Below are positions 16,258 through 26,019 of a stretch of 64,000 nucleotides of DNA, piece after piece. Each line of letters opens with the position of its first letter. Position 1 is the stretch's first letter. The notes beneath the pieces were generated by a model. It was not told where the DNA came from. It did no database searches and saw nothing but the letters and a program-made list of their open reading frames with translations. Source of the stretch: Acerihabitans sp035013185 (GTDB lineage: Bacteria > Pseudomonadota > Gammaproteobacteria > Enterobacterales > Enterobacteriaceae); assembly GCF_035013185.1 (NCBI RefSeq), contig NZ_JAYGJO010000024.1, forward strand, positions 1 to 64,000. Direction: 5' to 3'. The translations under genes were made by a program, and so were the position numbers.

Positions 16258-17592
16258 GTGAAGGAACGTAGTACTGAACTGGTCCAAGGCTTTCGTCACT
16301 CAGTTCCCTATATTAATGCCCATCGAGGCAAAACATTTATCATCATGTTAGGTGGAGAAGCCATCGCACATGATAATTTTGCCAACATCGTTAATGATAT
16401 CGGCCTGCTTCATAGCTTGGGCATCAGGTTGGTGCTGGTCTACGGTGCTCGGCCGCAAATTGATGCCAACCTGGCGGTGCATCACCTCGAGCCCATCTAC
16501 CATAAAAACACCCGTGTGACCGACGCGCCGACGCTGGAATTAGTGAAACAAGCGGCAGGCCTGCTGCAACTGGACATTACCGCTCGCCTGTCGATGAGCC
16601 TGAATAATACGCCTTTGCAAGGAGCGCATATTAATGTGGTTAGCGGTAACTTTATTATTGCCCAACCTTTGGGCGTGGACGACGGTGTGGACTATTGTCA
16701 CAGTGGACGGATTCGCCGCATTGATGACGACGCGATCCATCGCCAGCTCGACAGCAACGCCATTGTTCTGCTCGGCCCGGTGGCGGTGTCGGTAACCGGT
16801 GAAAGTTTTAACCTGACCTCAGAGGAAGTGGCCACTCAGTTAGCCATAAAACTTAAAGCGGAAAAAATCATTGGTTTCTGCTCATCGCAGGGAGTATTTG
16901 ACGATAACGGGGAGATTATTTCGGAGTTGTTTCCCAATGATGCCCAGTTACGCATCGACGCGCTGGAAAAACAGGGCGATTATCAGTCCGGCACCGTGCG
17001 TTTTCTGCGTGGCGCAGTCAAAGCCTGCCGGCGCGGCGTCAGGCGCTGTCATCTGATCAGCTACCAGGATGATGGTTCATTGGTACAAGAGTTGTTCTCC
17101 CGCGAAGGTATCGGTACGCAAATCGTCATGGAAAGCGCAGAACAGGTGCGCCGGGCGACCATTAACGATATCGGCGGCATCCTCGAATTAATCCGTCCTT
17201 TGGAACAACAGGGTATTTTAGTGCGCCGCTCGCGAGAACAATTGGAAATGGAGATCGATAAGTTCACCATTATAGAACGGGATAACCTGACCATTGCTTG
17301 TGCCGCGCTTTATCCCTTCCCGGAAGACGGTCTGGGCGAGATGGCCTGCGTGGCGGTACATCCTGACTACCGCAGCTCATCGCGCGGAGAGACGCTGTTG
17401 CTGCAGGTTACCCAGCAAGCACGACAGATGGGATTAAAAAAATTGTTCGTGCTGACCACGCGCAGCATTCACTGGTTCCAAGAGCGTGGTTTTATGCCCG
17501 CTGAGGTGGAGGTACTGCCCCAGCAGAAGCAGGCGTTGTATAATTATCATCGCCGCTCAAAGATACTGGTAGCGGATTTGACCGGCCAATAA
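16258..17592 (+). CDS. argA: N-acetylglutamate synthase ArgA, GTG start
   Basis: First enzyme of arginine biosynthesis, making N-acetylglutamate from glutamate and acetyl-CoA; feedback-inhibited by arginine. Residues about 1-280 form the amino-acid-kinase-like domain (FIIMLGGEAIAHDNF, LVYGARPQIDANL). Residues about 295-444 form the GNAT domain, with the acetyl-CoA loop VHPDYRSSSRGETLL and the ending RSIHWFQERGF. Starting at GTG 16258, 7 bases after AGAGG, gives 444 residues (E. coli 443). An in-frame ATG at 16153 lies upstream of the ARG boxes and is unlikely. Confidence 0.96.
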   Translation: MKERSTELVQGFRHSVPYINAHRGKTFIIMLGGEAIAHDNFANIVNDIGLLHSLGIRLVLVYGARPQIDANLAVHHLEPIYHKNTRVTDAPTLELVKQAAGLLQLDITARLSMSLNNTPLQGAHINVVSGNFIIAQPLGVDDGVDYCHSGRIRRIDDDAIHRQLDSNAIVLLGPVAVSVTGESFNLTSEEVATQLAIKLKAEKIIGFCSSQGVFDDNGEIISELFPNDAQLRIDALEKQGDYQSGTVRFLRGAVKACRRGVRRCHLISYQDDGSLVQELFSREGIGTQIVMESAEQVRRATINDIGGILELIRPLEQQGILVRRSREQLEMEIDKFTIIERDNLTIACAALYPFPEDGLGEMACVAVHPDYRSSSRGETLLLQVTQQARQMGLKKLFVLTTRSIHWFQERGFMPAEVEVLPQQKQALYNYHRRSKILVADLTGQ

Positions 17593-17595
17593 CAC

Positions 17596-19455
17596 TCAAC
17601 CGGCCGATGCAACGATCAATCGGTCGATGAGGCCGCTGCGCCTTTGGGTGGGAGTGGCAATAGCCCGATGCACAACATCATCATTGGCATAGACCGACAG
17701 CCGCTCCCGCGCCCGGGTGATCGCTGTATAGAGCAGTTCTCGGGTTAATACCGGCAGGTGTTGATTGGGTAGCACCAGCGACGTATGGGTGAATTCCGAG
17801 CCCTGTGCTTTATGCACCGTCATGGCGAAGGCGGTTTCATGCTCCGGCAGGCGGCTCAGAGGAACCGCCTTGATCGTCCCGTCCGGCAGGGGGAAATGGA
17901 CCCTTAGCTCACCCGATGGGGTGTTAAGCATAATACCAATATCGCCATTATAAAGCCCGAGTGAAGGTGCATTGCGGGTAATCATTACCGGCCGTCCGGC
18001 GTATCCTCTGGCAGCACTGTCGGTTGAACGGGTGATAAGGCCAGCATGGGACAGGGTCTGCTCAATACGCAAATTGAGCCCCGCCACCCCAAAAGGTCCT
18101 TCACGCAGGGCGCACAACAGGCGATAGTGGTTAAACGCACTCAGAATCACACTGGCACTCTCCCCCGCCCTGACCTGGGACAAATAATCTCTATAGCCCG
18201 CCAGGCACCCCTCAAGCAGACGGGGATAATCAGCAGCATCGCGCATCGGCGCATAAACCACATCAGGATCTTGACCCGCATTCAGCATGGCCAACGCCCC
18301 GCGGCTGTCACCGGTGTTGACTGTGTTGGCCAACCGGCCGATGCCGGAGCGATCGTCAAAGCGGTAACTTTTGCGCAATAAGCACAGGCTATCCCCCGCC
18401 GTAGGTCCTGGGGTGGTTCCGCCGGCCGGCAGGTCACAGCCAGTCAACCGTCGCAGTTGGCGGTTACGCGCCGGGCTATATCCTTGCTCGGCGCAGCAAC
18501 AGATATCACCTAATACCGCCCCGGCTTCCACGGAGGCCAATTGGCAGCGATCGCCCAAAAATACCACTTTTGCCTGCGGCGGCAGCGCGGCGATAAGATT
18601 TGCCATCATTGGCAAATCGACCATTGACGCCTCGTCAACGATCAAAATATCGACATGCAGCGGGTTGCCTTGGTGGTAACGCATTCGCTGACTATTGGGC
18701 TGAGCCCCCAACAACCGATGCAGGGTGACGGCTTCGCGGGGAAACAGCCGGCGCTGATCGTCGTTAAGCGCAAGGCTTTGCAATGCCGTTCCCAAGGATT
18801 CGCTCAGCCGGGCTGCTGCTTTTCCCGTAGGCGCCGCCAACTGAACACGTAATCGTTGTCCTGCTGCCAGCACCAGCATGGCAGCCAACATTTTAGCTAC
18901 CGTGGTGGTTTTGCCGGTACCCGGGCCACCGGACACGACGGCCACTGGATGGGTGATTGCCACCGCCGCCGCCACTTTTTGCCAATCCACCTCATTCCCG
19001 GACGGGGGAAAAAAACGGTTTAATACCGCCTCAATCGCCGATTCATCCGCGACCGGCTCGGGGTGAATCGCATTAAAGAACCCAGCCACCCGGCTCTCGT
19101 TTTGCCACATGCGTTGCAAATATAAACGCTGCTTATCCAGCACCAACGGCGTGGGCCGGGAACCATCGCTCACCGCTGCCGACGAAAGCAGGCTCGATAG
19201 CCATTGGTCAGTTGAAAGCTTGCCGGCCAGCGACCAGGCCGTCTCAGCCAGTTGCGGATGCCGTCCGTTAAACAATCCGTCTCGGGTGAGCATCTCCACC
19301 GGCAGACAAACATGCCCAGCACCGGCGTCAGCGCTTAGGCATGCACAGGCCAGCATTAAGGCCGGCTCATTCGGCAGCGCCAGCATACGGGCAAACTGGG
19401 TATCCAGTGGGCGCAAAAGGCGCAGTTGTTGGGCCTGGGCTAAAAGTTGCTCCAT
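17596..19455 (-). CDS. recD: Exonuclease V subunit RecD
   Basis: 5'-3' helicase subunit of RecBCD. At 619 residues it is slightly longer than E. coli (608). The Walker A loop SGGPGTGKTTT has Lys182; DILIVDEASMVDLPM is Walker B; the C-terminal AMTVHKAQGSEF and LLYTAITRARERLSVY are SF1 helicase motifs V and VI. The start codon shares one base with the recB stop (TGATG), so translation is coupled. It ends only 3 bases from the convergent argA stop. Confidence 0.96.
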   Translation of the reverse strand: MEQLLAQAQQLRLLRPLDTQFARMLALPNEPALMLACACLSADAGAGHVCLPVEMLTRDGLFNGRHPQLAETAWSLAGKLSTDQWLSSLLSSAAVSDGSRPTPLVLDKQRLYLQRMWQNESRVAGFFNAIHPEPVADESAIEAVLNRFFPPSGNEVDWQKVAAAVAITHPVAVVSGGPGTGKTTTVAKMLAAMLVLAAGQRLRVQLAAPTGKAAARLSESLGTALQSLALNDDQRRLFPREAVTLHRLLGAQPNSQRMRYHQGNPLHVDILIVDEASMVDLPMMANLIAALPPQAKVVFLGDRCQLASVEAGAVLGDICCCAEQGYSPARNRQLRRLTGCDLPAGGTTPGPTAGDSLCLLRKSYRFDDRSGIGRLANTVNTGDSRGALAMLNAGQDPDVVYAPMRDAADYPRLLEGCLAGYRDYLSQVRAGESASVILSAFNHYRLLCALREGPFGVAGLNLRIEQTLSHAGLITRSTDSAARGYAGRPVMITRNAPSLGLYNGDIGIMLNTPSGELRVHFPLPDGTIKAVPLSRLPEHETAFAMTVHKAQGSEFTHTSLVLPNQHLPVLTRELLYTAITRARERLSVYANDDVVHRAIATPTQRRSGLIDRLIVASAG

Positions 19456-22400
19456 CAGCGGGACTTTTCCTCAGTGTTGTTGGCGGTCTCACCGCTGAAC
19501 AGGGTATCGAGTTGTTCGATCAGAACGGGTTCGGGACGGCAATAAAACACTCCGTTGCCAGGGTTATCCGCCGCAACCCCGCGTAAGAACAGATAAAACA
19601 CGCCGCCAAAGTCCCGTTGATAGTCGTAATCAAGCAGACGATGGCGCAAATAGCGATGCAACGCCAGTGTGTATAATTGATACTGCAAATCATAACGATG
19701 TTCCACCATCGCCTGGGCCATAGCCTCAGGCGTATAGGCGGCATTGTCCTCGCCAAGCCAGTTGGATTTATAATCCAGCAGGTAATAACGACCGTGCCAG
19801 CGAAAGACCAGGTCGATAAATCCCTTCAACATACCCCGCACCTGAGGAAAATCCAGCGGTGGGCAACAGGCCGACAGTGGGTCATACGTTTTACACAGAT
19901 GATCCAGACGTTCGGCGGTGACTGTGGCTTGAATTGGCAAGTAGAACTGCAGTTCCACCTGTTTGTCCGATGCACTGATATCCGCCAGCATGACACCCTG
20001 CGTGCTCAAGGGCGCATGCAGTACCCGTGTTATCCAGTGCAAAAGCACCGGCTGCCAGATGCCATCGATAGCGTGGCGTAATAATTGTTCGTTTAACCAG
20101 ACTTCATCCACCGGCTGGGTAAAATCCAGTGTTTCAAACAACGCATGCAAAAAAGTGCCCGGCGAGGCGCCGCGAGCAAAGGTGTGGGGATTGAGCGCGA
20201 TGTCCGTGTCTTCCTGGCGTTCACCGGCCGCGTCGGTGTCCAACTTGGGTTGAAAATCCATCAACGGCGTTGAGCCAGCATGCTGCTGCAGACCGGAATA
20301 GCTGGTGACGCGCCAGTTATCCTGGGCGCGCGAGGGGAAATGGCGTGCGGCCAGCCGCCGCCGATCGTCCGAATCGGGCTGGCGCGGTAGCACCTCCGGC
20401 TGGCCAAGGGGAACTAACGCGATGTTCTCCCCAACCAGCGCCTCAAGCTGGTTTTGCAAATAGGCGGCATCCCCGGATTTTCCCTGTTGAATCAAATAAC
20501 CCAGGGCGCTTAAGTGCAGATCAGTATCACCGGATTTGGCGCGATTGCCACGAAACAGCGGCGCGATGCCAATAGCGCAGTGATAAATGGATCGGGTTAA
20601 CGCGACGTACAACAAACGCAAATCCTCCGCCAAACGCTCCTCTTCCGCCAACACCAGGCTATCGGCGGAAGCCGAGAGATCGAGCCAGGCGTTATAGTCT
20701 TGTCTGTCGTGGAACAACGGGCGTTTTTGCGCTCGAAAATCCGCCATAAACGGCAAAAAAACCACTGGGAACTCAAGTCCCTTCGATTTATGCACCGTGG
20801 TGATACGGACCAACAGTCGGTCGCTTTCCAACCGCAACTGCTGGTTATCCGCATGGGTATCCGGCAGTTCTATCTGCAACGCCAGCCAACGTACCAGTGC
20901 ATGTTCGTTATCCAACTGCCCAGAGGCCTCTTGCAACAGTTCGGCCAGGTGCAACAGGTCGGTTAATCGACGCTCGCCGCTGTCGCTTGCCAGTAGATTT
21001 TCTGCCATGTGATGCCGTTTCATTAATTGGCTCAGCATGGGTAACACACCTCGCTGTTGCCATAACTGGCGGTAGGCAGCAAATTCATCCACCAGTGCAT
21101 CCCAGGCCAGCTCATCGTTGTTGGTACTGTCAATTTCCTGAGAGTCCAATCCCATGAGGCTGGTTGCCAGTGCACAGCGTAGGGCATTGTCACGGTCGGG
21201 GATCAATATTGCCTGTAACAACCAGAGCAACTCACGCGCTTCCGGCGTTTCATAGACACTGTCACGATTTGAAAGGTATACCGCAGGAATCGATAACGCA
21301 CTGAGCGCATCGCGAATCAAGGTCGCTTCATGACGGTTACGCACCAGCACGGTAATATCCGAAGCCTGCAAAGGCGAGCGCTCCCCGAGACCGGTAAGCC
21401 AAGCTTGCCCCTGTTGGCTGGCGGCCAGCAGATTGTTAATACTGACGGCGCACTGGCGAGCCATACTTTGTTGGTACTCGCTTACGCCAACCCCATCGCC
21501 GGGCTGCAACCAAAACGTCATAGCCGGTTGGATCTGCTGGCTGACCTCCAGCGCTAATCCGGCATTACGCCCAGCGGCGCAGACCGGTAAAAAGGGAATT
21601 TGCCCAAAGATAAACGGCTGCGGCACGGACTGGAACAACCGATTGACCGCGCCCACCATGGCGGGAGATGAGCGCCAGTTGGTATCAAGGCTATAGTGGG
21701 CGCTAACTTCATCTCTGGCGCGCATATAGGTAAAAATATCCGCGCCGCGAAATGCGTAAATCGCCTGTTTCGGATCACCGATCAACACTAAGCCACAGTC
21801 CGGCTGGTCACCGTACAATGCGCGAAAAATGCGGTATTGCTGCGGGTCGGTATCCTGAAATTCATCAATCATCGCCACGGGATAGTGCTCGCGTACCCAT
21901 TGGGCCAGTGCCTCACCGCCAGGGCCGAGTAACGCCCGATCAAAATGGCTGAGCAGATCGTCAAACCCCATTTCGCCGCGTCGCTGCTTTTCCTGTTCCA
22001 GCGCCTGACGTATCTCATCCAGGGCCAGCACGAATATCAGCTCGCGCAGGGTCAACCGGTGATCAAAAAACCGATCGAGTGCCTCAAATAACGGGTGTGT
22101 CGGTGTTATGCCTTTGAGGGTTTTGGCTGTCAGTACCGACTGACGAAATCGTTCGAGTTCTTTGGGAAGTTCATAATCTTCGGTGGTGATGGCGGCCCAG
22201 GCCGAGATTTTATCCAGCCACAAAGGCAGGTTTTTGCTGCTATAAGATCGTTTATCAACGCCAGAGCCGCTAATCAGGTCCAACAGTTGCCCCGCCGCTG
22301 CCAGCCACTGCTGCTTTACAGTATCAATCCCGGCGACAATCCGTTGATGGCGCTGGTGAATGGATTCGGTTTTATCCGGTGGGTTGCGCACCACCGGTGC

Positions 22401-23006
22401 TTCGCCCTGTATGTAAGGCAATAACTCCGCCAACAGTTTTTCGGGGCCGTCCCAGTCTTTATTGACCACCCGCGCGATGGCGTAAGGCAGGGGATAACAA
22501 TGGCGACGCCAAAAATCGGCACAGACCTGACGTCGCAGCGCCGTCTCGTCTTCCACCAGCGTTTGCTGGAACATCATGCCGGATTCTACGGTGTGTTGGC
22601 TGAGCATTCGTTGGCAAAAACCGTGGATGGTGTATATCGCCGCATTATCCATTTGCCGTTCGGCGGCCAATAGCTGGCGGGCGGCAAGCAAACAATCAGG
22701 GATCTGCTGCAACAGATCGCGCAATAACGGATCGTCACTGCTGCGGCGTACGCAGGCCAGCCGCAGGCGGTGAATATTCTGCCGAATCCGCCCACGCAAC
22801 TCGTCAGTGGCCGCTTCGGTAAAAGTGACCACCAGTATCTCCTCGACGCTTAGCGCACGAGGATACGCCGCCTGCTGGCCCAACCCTAGCAGCAAACGCA
22901 AATACAGCGCGGCCAGGGTATAGGTTTTGCCGGTGCCCGCCGAGGCTTCAATCAGGCTTGCCCCATGTAGCGGCAAAGTAAGCGGGTCAAGAATGTGCGT
23001 GGTCAA
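19455..23006 (-). CDS. recB: Exonuclease V subunit RecB, TTG start
   Basis: 3'-5' helicase and nuclease subunit of RecBCD, for double-strand break repair and chi-dependent RecA loading. Length 1183 (E. coli 1180). The N-terminal UvrD-type helicase has Walker A EASAGTGKTYT with Lys27 and MIDEFQDTDPQQYRIF as motif II. The C-terminal nuclease has LLDYKSNWLGEDN, which includes the catalytic Asp and Lys. The reading frame opens with TTG at 23006, no closer ATG gives the conserved ILDPLTLPLHG, and GAGGG lies 11 bases upstream. It follows ptrA by 15 bases. Confidence 0.95.
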   Translation of the reverse strand: MTTHILDPLTLPLHGASLIEASAGTGKTYTLAALYLRLLLGLGQQAAYPRALSVEEILVVTFTEAATDELRGRIRQNIHRLRLACVRRSSDDPLLRDLLQQIPDCLLAARQLLAAERQMDNAAIYTIHGFCQRMLSQHTVESGMMFQQTLVEDETALRRQVCADFWRRHCYPLPYAIARVVNKDWDGPEKLLAELLPYIQGEAPVVRNPPDKTESIHQRHQRIVAGIDTVKQQWLAAAGQLLDLISGSGVDKRSYSSKNLPLWLDKISAWAAITTEDYELPKELERFRQSVLTAKTLKGITPTHPLFEALDRFFDHRLTLRELIFVLALDEIRQALEQEKQRRGEMGFDDLLSHFDRALLGPGGEALAQWVREHYPVAMIDEFQDTDPQQYRIFRALYGDQPDCGLVLIGDPKQAIYAFRGADIFTYMRARDEVSAHYSLDTNWRSSPAMVGAVNRLFQSVPQPFIFGQIPFLPVCAAGRNAGLALEVSQQIQPAMTFWLQPGDGVGVSEYQQSMARQCAVSINNLLAASQQGQAWLTGLGERSPLQASDITVLVRNRHEATLIRDALSALSIPAVYLSNRDSVYETPEARELLWLLQAILIPDRDNALRCALATSLMGLDSQEIDSTNNDELAWDALVDEFAAYRQLWQQRGVLPMLSQLMKRHHMAENLLASDSGERRLTDLLHLAELLQEASGQLDNEHALVRWLALQIELPDTHADNQQLRLESDRLLVRITTVHKSKGLEFPVVFLPFMADFRAQKRPLFHDRQDYNAWLDLSASADSLVLAEEERLAEDLRLLYVALTRSIYHCAIGIAPLFRGNRAKSGDTDLHLSALGYLIQQGKSGDAAYLQNQLEALVGENIALVPLGQPEVLPRQPDSDDRRRLAARHFPSRAQDNWRVTSYSGLQQHAGSTPLMDFQPKLDTDAAGERQEDTDIALNPHTFARGASPGTFLHALFETLDFTQPVDEVWLNEQLLRHAIDGIWQPVLLHWITRVLHAPLSTQGVMLADISASDKQVELQFYLPIQATVTAERLDHLCKTYDPLSACCPPLDFPQVRGMLKGFIDLVFRWHGRYYLLDYKSNWLGEDNAAYTPEAMAQAMVEHRYDLQYQLYTLALHRYLRHRLLDYDYQRDFGGVFYLFLRGVAADNPGNGVFYCRPEPVLIEQLDTLFSGETANNTEEKSR

Positions 23007-23021
23007 AAGTCGTTGATCCCT

Positions 23022-25907
23022 CTACTGGTGAGTAAGCTCAGGCAAGGTTTTCTGCAACGCAGAGGCGTTGGGATAGATGACCCAACCTGACGGGGCAGCG
23101 TACTGGGTTTGGTCGTGGCCCTTCACACCGATCTGCGATAACAGCGCCAACCCGTTGGGTTCAATCACCGCCTGATGAAAAAAGTCCGCCAGTTGCGGCA
23201 ACGTGATCTGGTGCAGTTGAGCAATGAGCTTATCACGGGTATCAAATTGTGGATTGTCGTGCTCGATCTCATCGGTATATCGGTCTACCTCTGCGCCTAA
23301 CGTCTGGGGCTGCTGTAACAATTGGCTGATAATACCTTGTTTATATTGCTCGAAATCCGCCGGCGGCAAGGCACGTAACCGCGGCTCAACCTGGTCGAAA
23401 AAGGCCTGGTAGCGCTGATAAAGATAGGCCGGCTGGCGGGTACCGCTTTGCAACACAAACCCGATGCCACCCTGCTCCCCGACACAGACTGGCAGGCTGA
23501 AGATCGCGTATCCCAGTTGCTCACGGGTGCGCAATTGCTGGTAAAACCAAGACTCGATGATTTGCGACAATAAATAGCTGTAGGCGGTACCCTGCACCCG
23601 GTCGTAACCGGTTGGCACATACACTGCGGCCAGGGCTGAATCGGTACTGCCGCCGATTTTTTGGATGATGGCCCGCTGCGCTTGCCGGATTTGTACTTGG
23701 CTTGAACGTGGCCACCCGGTACCCATCCAGCCGATCTGCTTTTTCAGCTCAGCGGCCAGGGCTGTCGCCTGCGGTGCAGTCAGGTTGCCCACTACCAGCA
23801 TATCCAGGGATGCGGACCTGAACATGTTATTACGATAGTCGATTAAATCCTGTAACCTAATGTCGTTTATCACCGCCCGGCGTGTATCTCGTTCCACATA
23901 GGGTAGCGTCGACAACACTTTTGAGGGAATCATCGCCTGGGCATAGGGTTTTTCTTTTTCCGTACCGTTAAGCTGCTCAAGATACCAGCTTTTCGCCTGG
24001 GTCAATTGATCTGCGGTGGGGGTAAAACTCACATAACGATTGACCAGGCTCAACACCAATGGCGTCAGGCGCTGGGTATAGCCGGTGGCTTTGATGGTCA
24101 AACCATCGTTTTCATAGCTGGAAAAACTGATGCCGCCCACATAGGCCTGATTGCTCAATTCGGCCAGATCCTGCCCGGCGATGTAATCAATCATGGCGTA
24201 AAGCACCTGATCACGGGCGTTGGACATGATAGTGGGATTGCGAAAATTAAGGGTGATATCCGCCCGGGGTTCATCGGCGAAATACCGGCTTGGCATATAA
24301 CGCAACCGCAAACCGGGCTCATCAATAATCAGTTGCGGATGTGTGAGCGCGCTCTGCGGCTTAATCAAAGAAAAGTCATTGGCAATATAGGGGTTAAGCG
24401 CCGGCAGCGACAAGTCTATTTGCCCCTGGGTCCGTTGCCATAGCGCCAGGCGCTCCGGCGTTATGGCCTCGACCTGATAAGGCGCGTTAACAAAATAGGC
24501 GGTTTTGTCATGAGGTTCGTCGGGGCTGACAAACCAAACACGGGCATTTTCCGGCGTCATGCTGTCCAAGCGGGCGGCTATCGCCTGCGGGTCGTAACGA
24601 TCGGCCAGATACGAAGCATCAAGCACATGTGCCACCGGCACCCTCAGCATGGCGTCCACCAGCCATTCGATATAGTCCATGTTGCGGGTGATCACCGGAT
24701 AGCGAAAATCCTGATCCAACACATGGGCGATTTCATCAAAATACTGCTGTTGTATCCCCTTTTCACGCAACTCTTTCAAATAACTGAAAATGGCCGCCAC
24801 CACCTCATCCCGTTGTCTAAAGCCTTTATCACTTAACGAGACGGCGATGGCAAACACCCCACCGTTGCGATCGATCATTGGATCAGCACCAGCGTCAATA
24901 GCGTCGGCCAGGCCCTGTTTTTGCAGCCAGTCCGCGAGGGTATTGGTACTGCGATTACTGATCAGATAACTGATATAGGTGTCGGTTTTGCTACGAAAAG
25001 CCTTGCTGTTATTGGCGATGGGAAACTCGACTCGCAACGTCTTTTGCGGTTGTACCGGCTGATAATGAATCAGAATACCGGTCTGCTTACGTGTCACTAC
25101 CGGCACGGTAATGTCAGGCACGCTGGCGTTATGGTTGGCGACACGGCCATAGGTCTGCGCCGCTATCTGCGCCAGCCGGGGCAGCGGCTGATTACTATAA
25201 ATGACCGCCACCATCAGATTGGCTGAGTAGTAGCGATGGTAAAATGCGGTTAACGCCTGATGCAAATTGCTGCCGGGCTTATCGCGTAGCGTGTCTAGAT
25301 TACCGCCCGAAAAACGGGCACCGGGATGAGCTGGATTGATGGTTTCGGCACGAATCTGCGCCATGCGTAAACTGTCGTTGGCCCGGGCCATGGTGAGTTC
25401 GGCATTGACCGCATGGCGCTCCTTATCGGCGTATCCTGGATCGAGTAATGGGCTGGCGATCGCATCCGCCAGCCGGTCGATCGCCGGTAATAAAGCGTCA
25501 TTTTCCACCTCAAGGTAAAATGCCGTGCGGTAAGATGCGGTGCTGGCGTTATGGTCGCCGCCGTGCTTTTTCAGAAATTCGTCCAGATTTCCCGGTTGCG
25601 GGTAATGTGTTGAACCCATCAGGATCATATGTTCCAGGTAATGGGCCAATCCCAATTGATTATCCGGATTTTCAAGAGATCCTACCGGAACCGCGATGGC
25701 GGAAAGTGATTTTACCGCCTGGGGATCGCTGACCAGCAGCACTGTCATGTCATTCGCCAACCGGATGGCCTGATATTGCCTCAGGTCCTGACTACTTTTT
25801 CGGATAGTTTCCTTGAGAGGTTGCCAACCTGGCGCAGCCACCACCGGTGCCACAGCAAAAAAAACCAACAACGTGCAGCTTATTAACCCAACAACCCATC
25901 TTCGCAT
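23022..25907 (-). CDS. ptrA: Protease III (pitrilysin)
   Basis: Periplasmic zinc metalloprotease of the M16 family that degrades peptides of a few kDa. From MRRWVVGLISC it has 961 residues (E. coli 962). A signal peptide of about 25 residues ends VVAAPG. The inverted zinc motif HYLEH is at residues 89-93, with the distal Glu in NAELTMARAN. Four M16 half-domains follow. ATG 25907 has GGAG 6 bases upstream, better than the frame opening at 25931. It lies between recC and recB, the conserved enterobacterial order. Confidence 0.95.
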   Translation of the reverse strand: MRRWVVGLISCTLLVFFAVAPVVAAPGWQPLKETIRKSSQDLRQYQAIRLANDMTVLLVSDPQAVKSLSAIAVPVGSLENPDNQLGLAHYLEHMILMGSTHYPQPGNLDEFLKKHGGDHNASTASYRTAFYLEVENDALLPAIDRLADAIASPLLDPGYADKERHAVNAELTMARANDSLRMAQIRAETINPAHPGARFSGGNLDTLRDKPGSNLHQALTAFYHRYYSANLMVAVIYSNQPLPRLAQIAAQTYGRVANHNASVPDITVPVVTRKQTGILIHYQPVQPQKTLRVEFPIANNSKAFRSKTDTYISYLISNRSTNTLADWLQKQGLADAIDAGADPMIDRNGGVFAIAVSLSDKGFRQRDEVVAAIFSYLKELREKGIQQQYFDEIAHVLDQDFRYPVITRNMDYIEWLVDAMLRVPVAHVLDASYLADRYDPQAIAARLDSMTPENARVWFVSPDEPHDKTAYFVNAPYQVEAITPERLALWQRTQGQIDLSLPALNPYIANDFSLIKPQSALTHPQLIIDEPGLRLRYMPSRYFADEPRADITLNFRNPTIMSNARDQVLYAMIDYIAGQDLAELSNQAYVGGISFSSYENDGLTIKATGYTQRLTPLVLSLVNRYVSFTPTADQLTQAKSWYLEQLNGTEKEKPYAQAMIPSKVLSTLPYVERDTRRAVINDIRLQDLIDYRNNMFRSASLDMLVVGNLTAPQATALAAELKKQIGWMGTGWPRSSQVQIRQAQRAIIQKIGGSTDSALAAVYVPTGYDRVQGTAYSYLLSQIIESWFYQQLRTREQLGYAIFSLPVCVGEQGGIGFVLQSGTRQPAYLYQRYQAFFDQVEPRLRALPPADFEQYKQGIISQLLQQPQTLGAEVDRYTDEIEHDNPQFDTRDKLIAQLHQITLPQLADFFHQAVIEPNGLALLSQIGVKGHDQTQYAAPSGWVIYPNASALQKTLPELTHQ

Positions 25908-26019
25908 GCCACTCTCCGAAAACAATACCAACGGTCAGCGTTGACCACATCACTATCAATCCGATATCCAATGGATAGAACCCAATATGCCATCATGGCA
26001 GTATTCGCGCTGGTAACAC

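Noticed and set aside
19109..19498. Plus-strand frames inside recD/recB/recC
   Set aside because: They are shadows of the GC-rich antisense strand of long confirmed genes.
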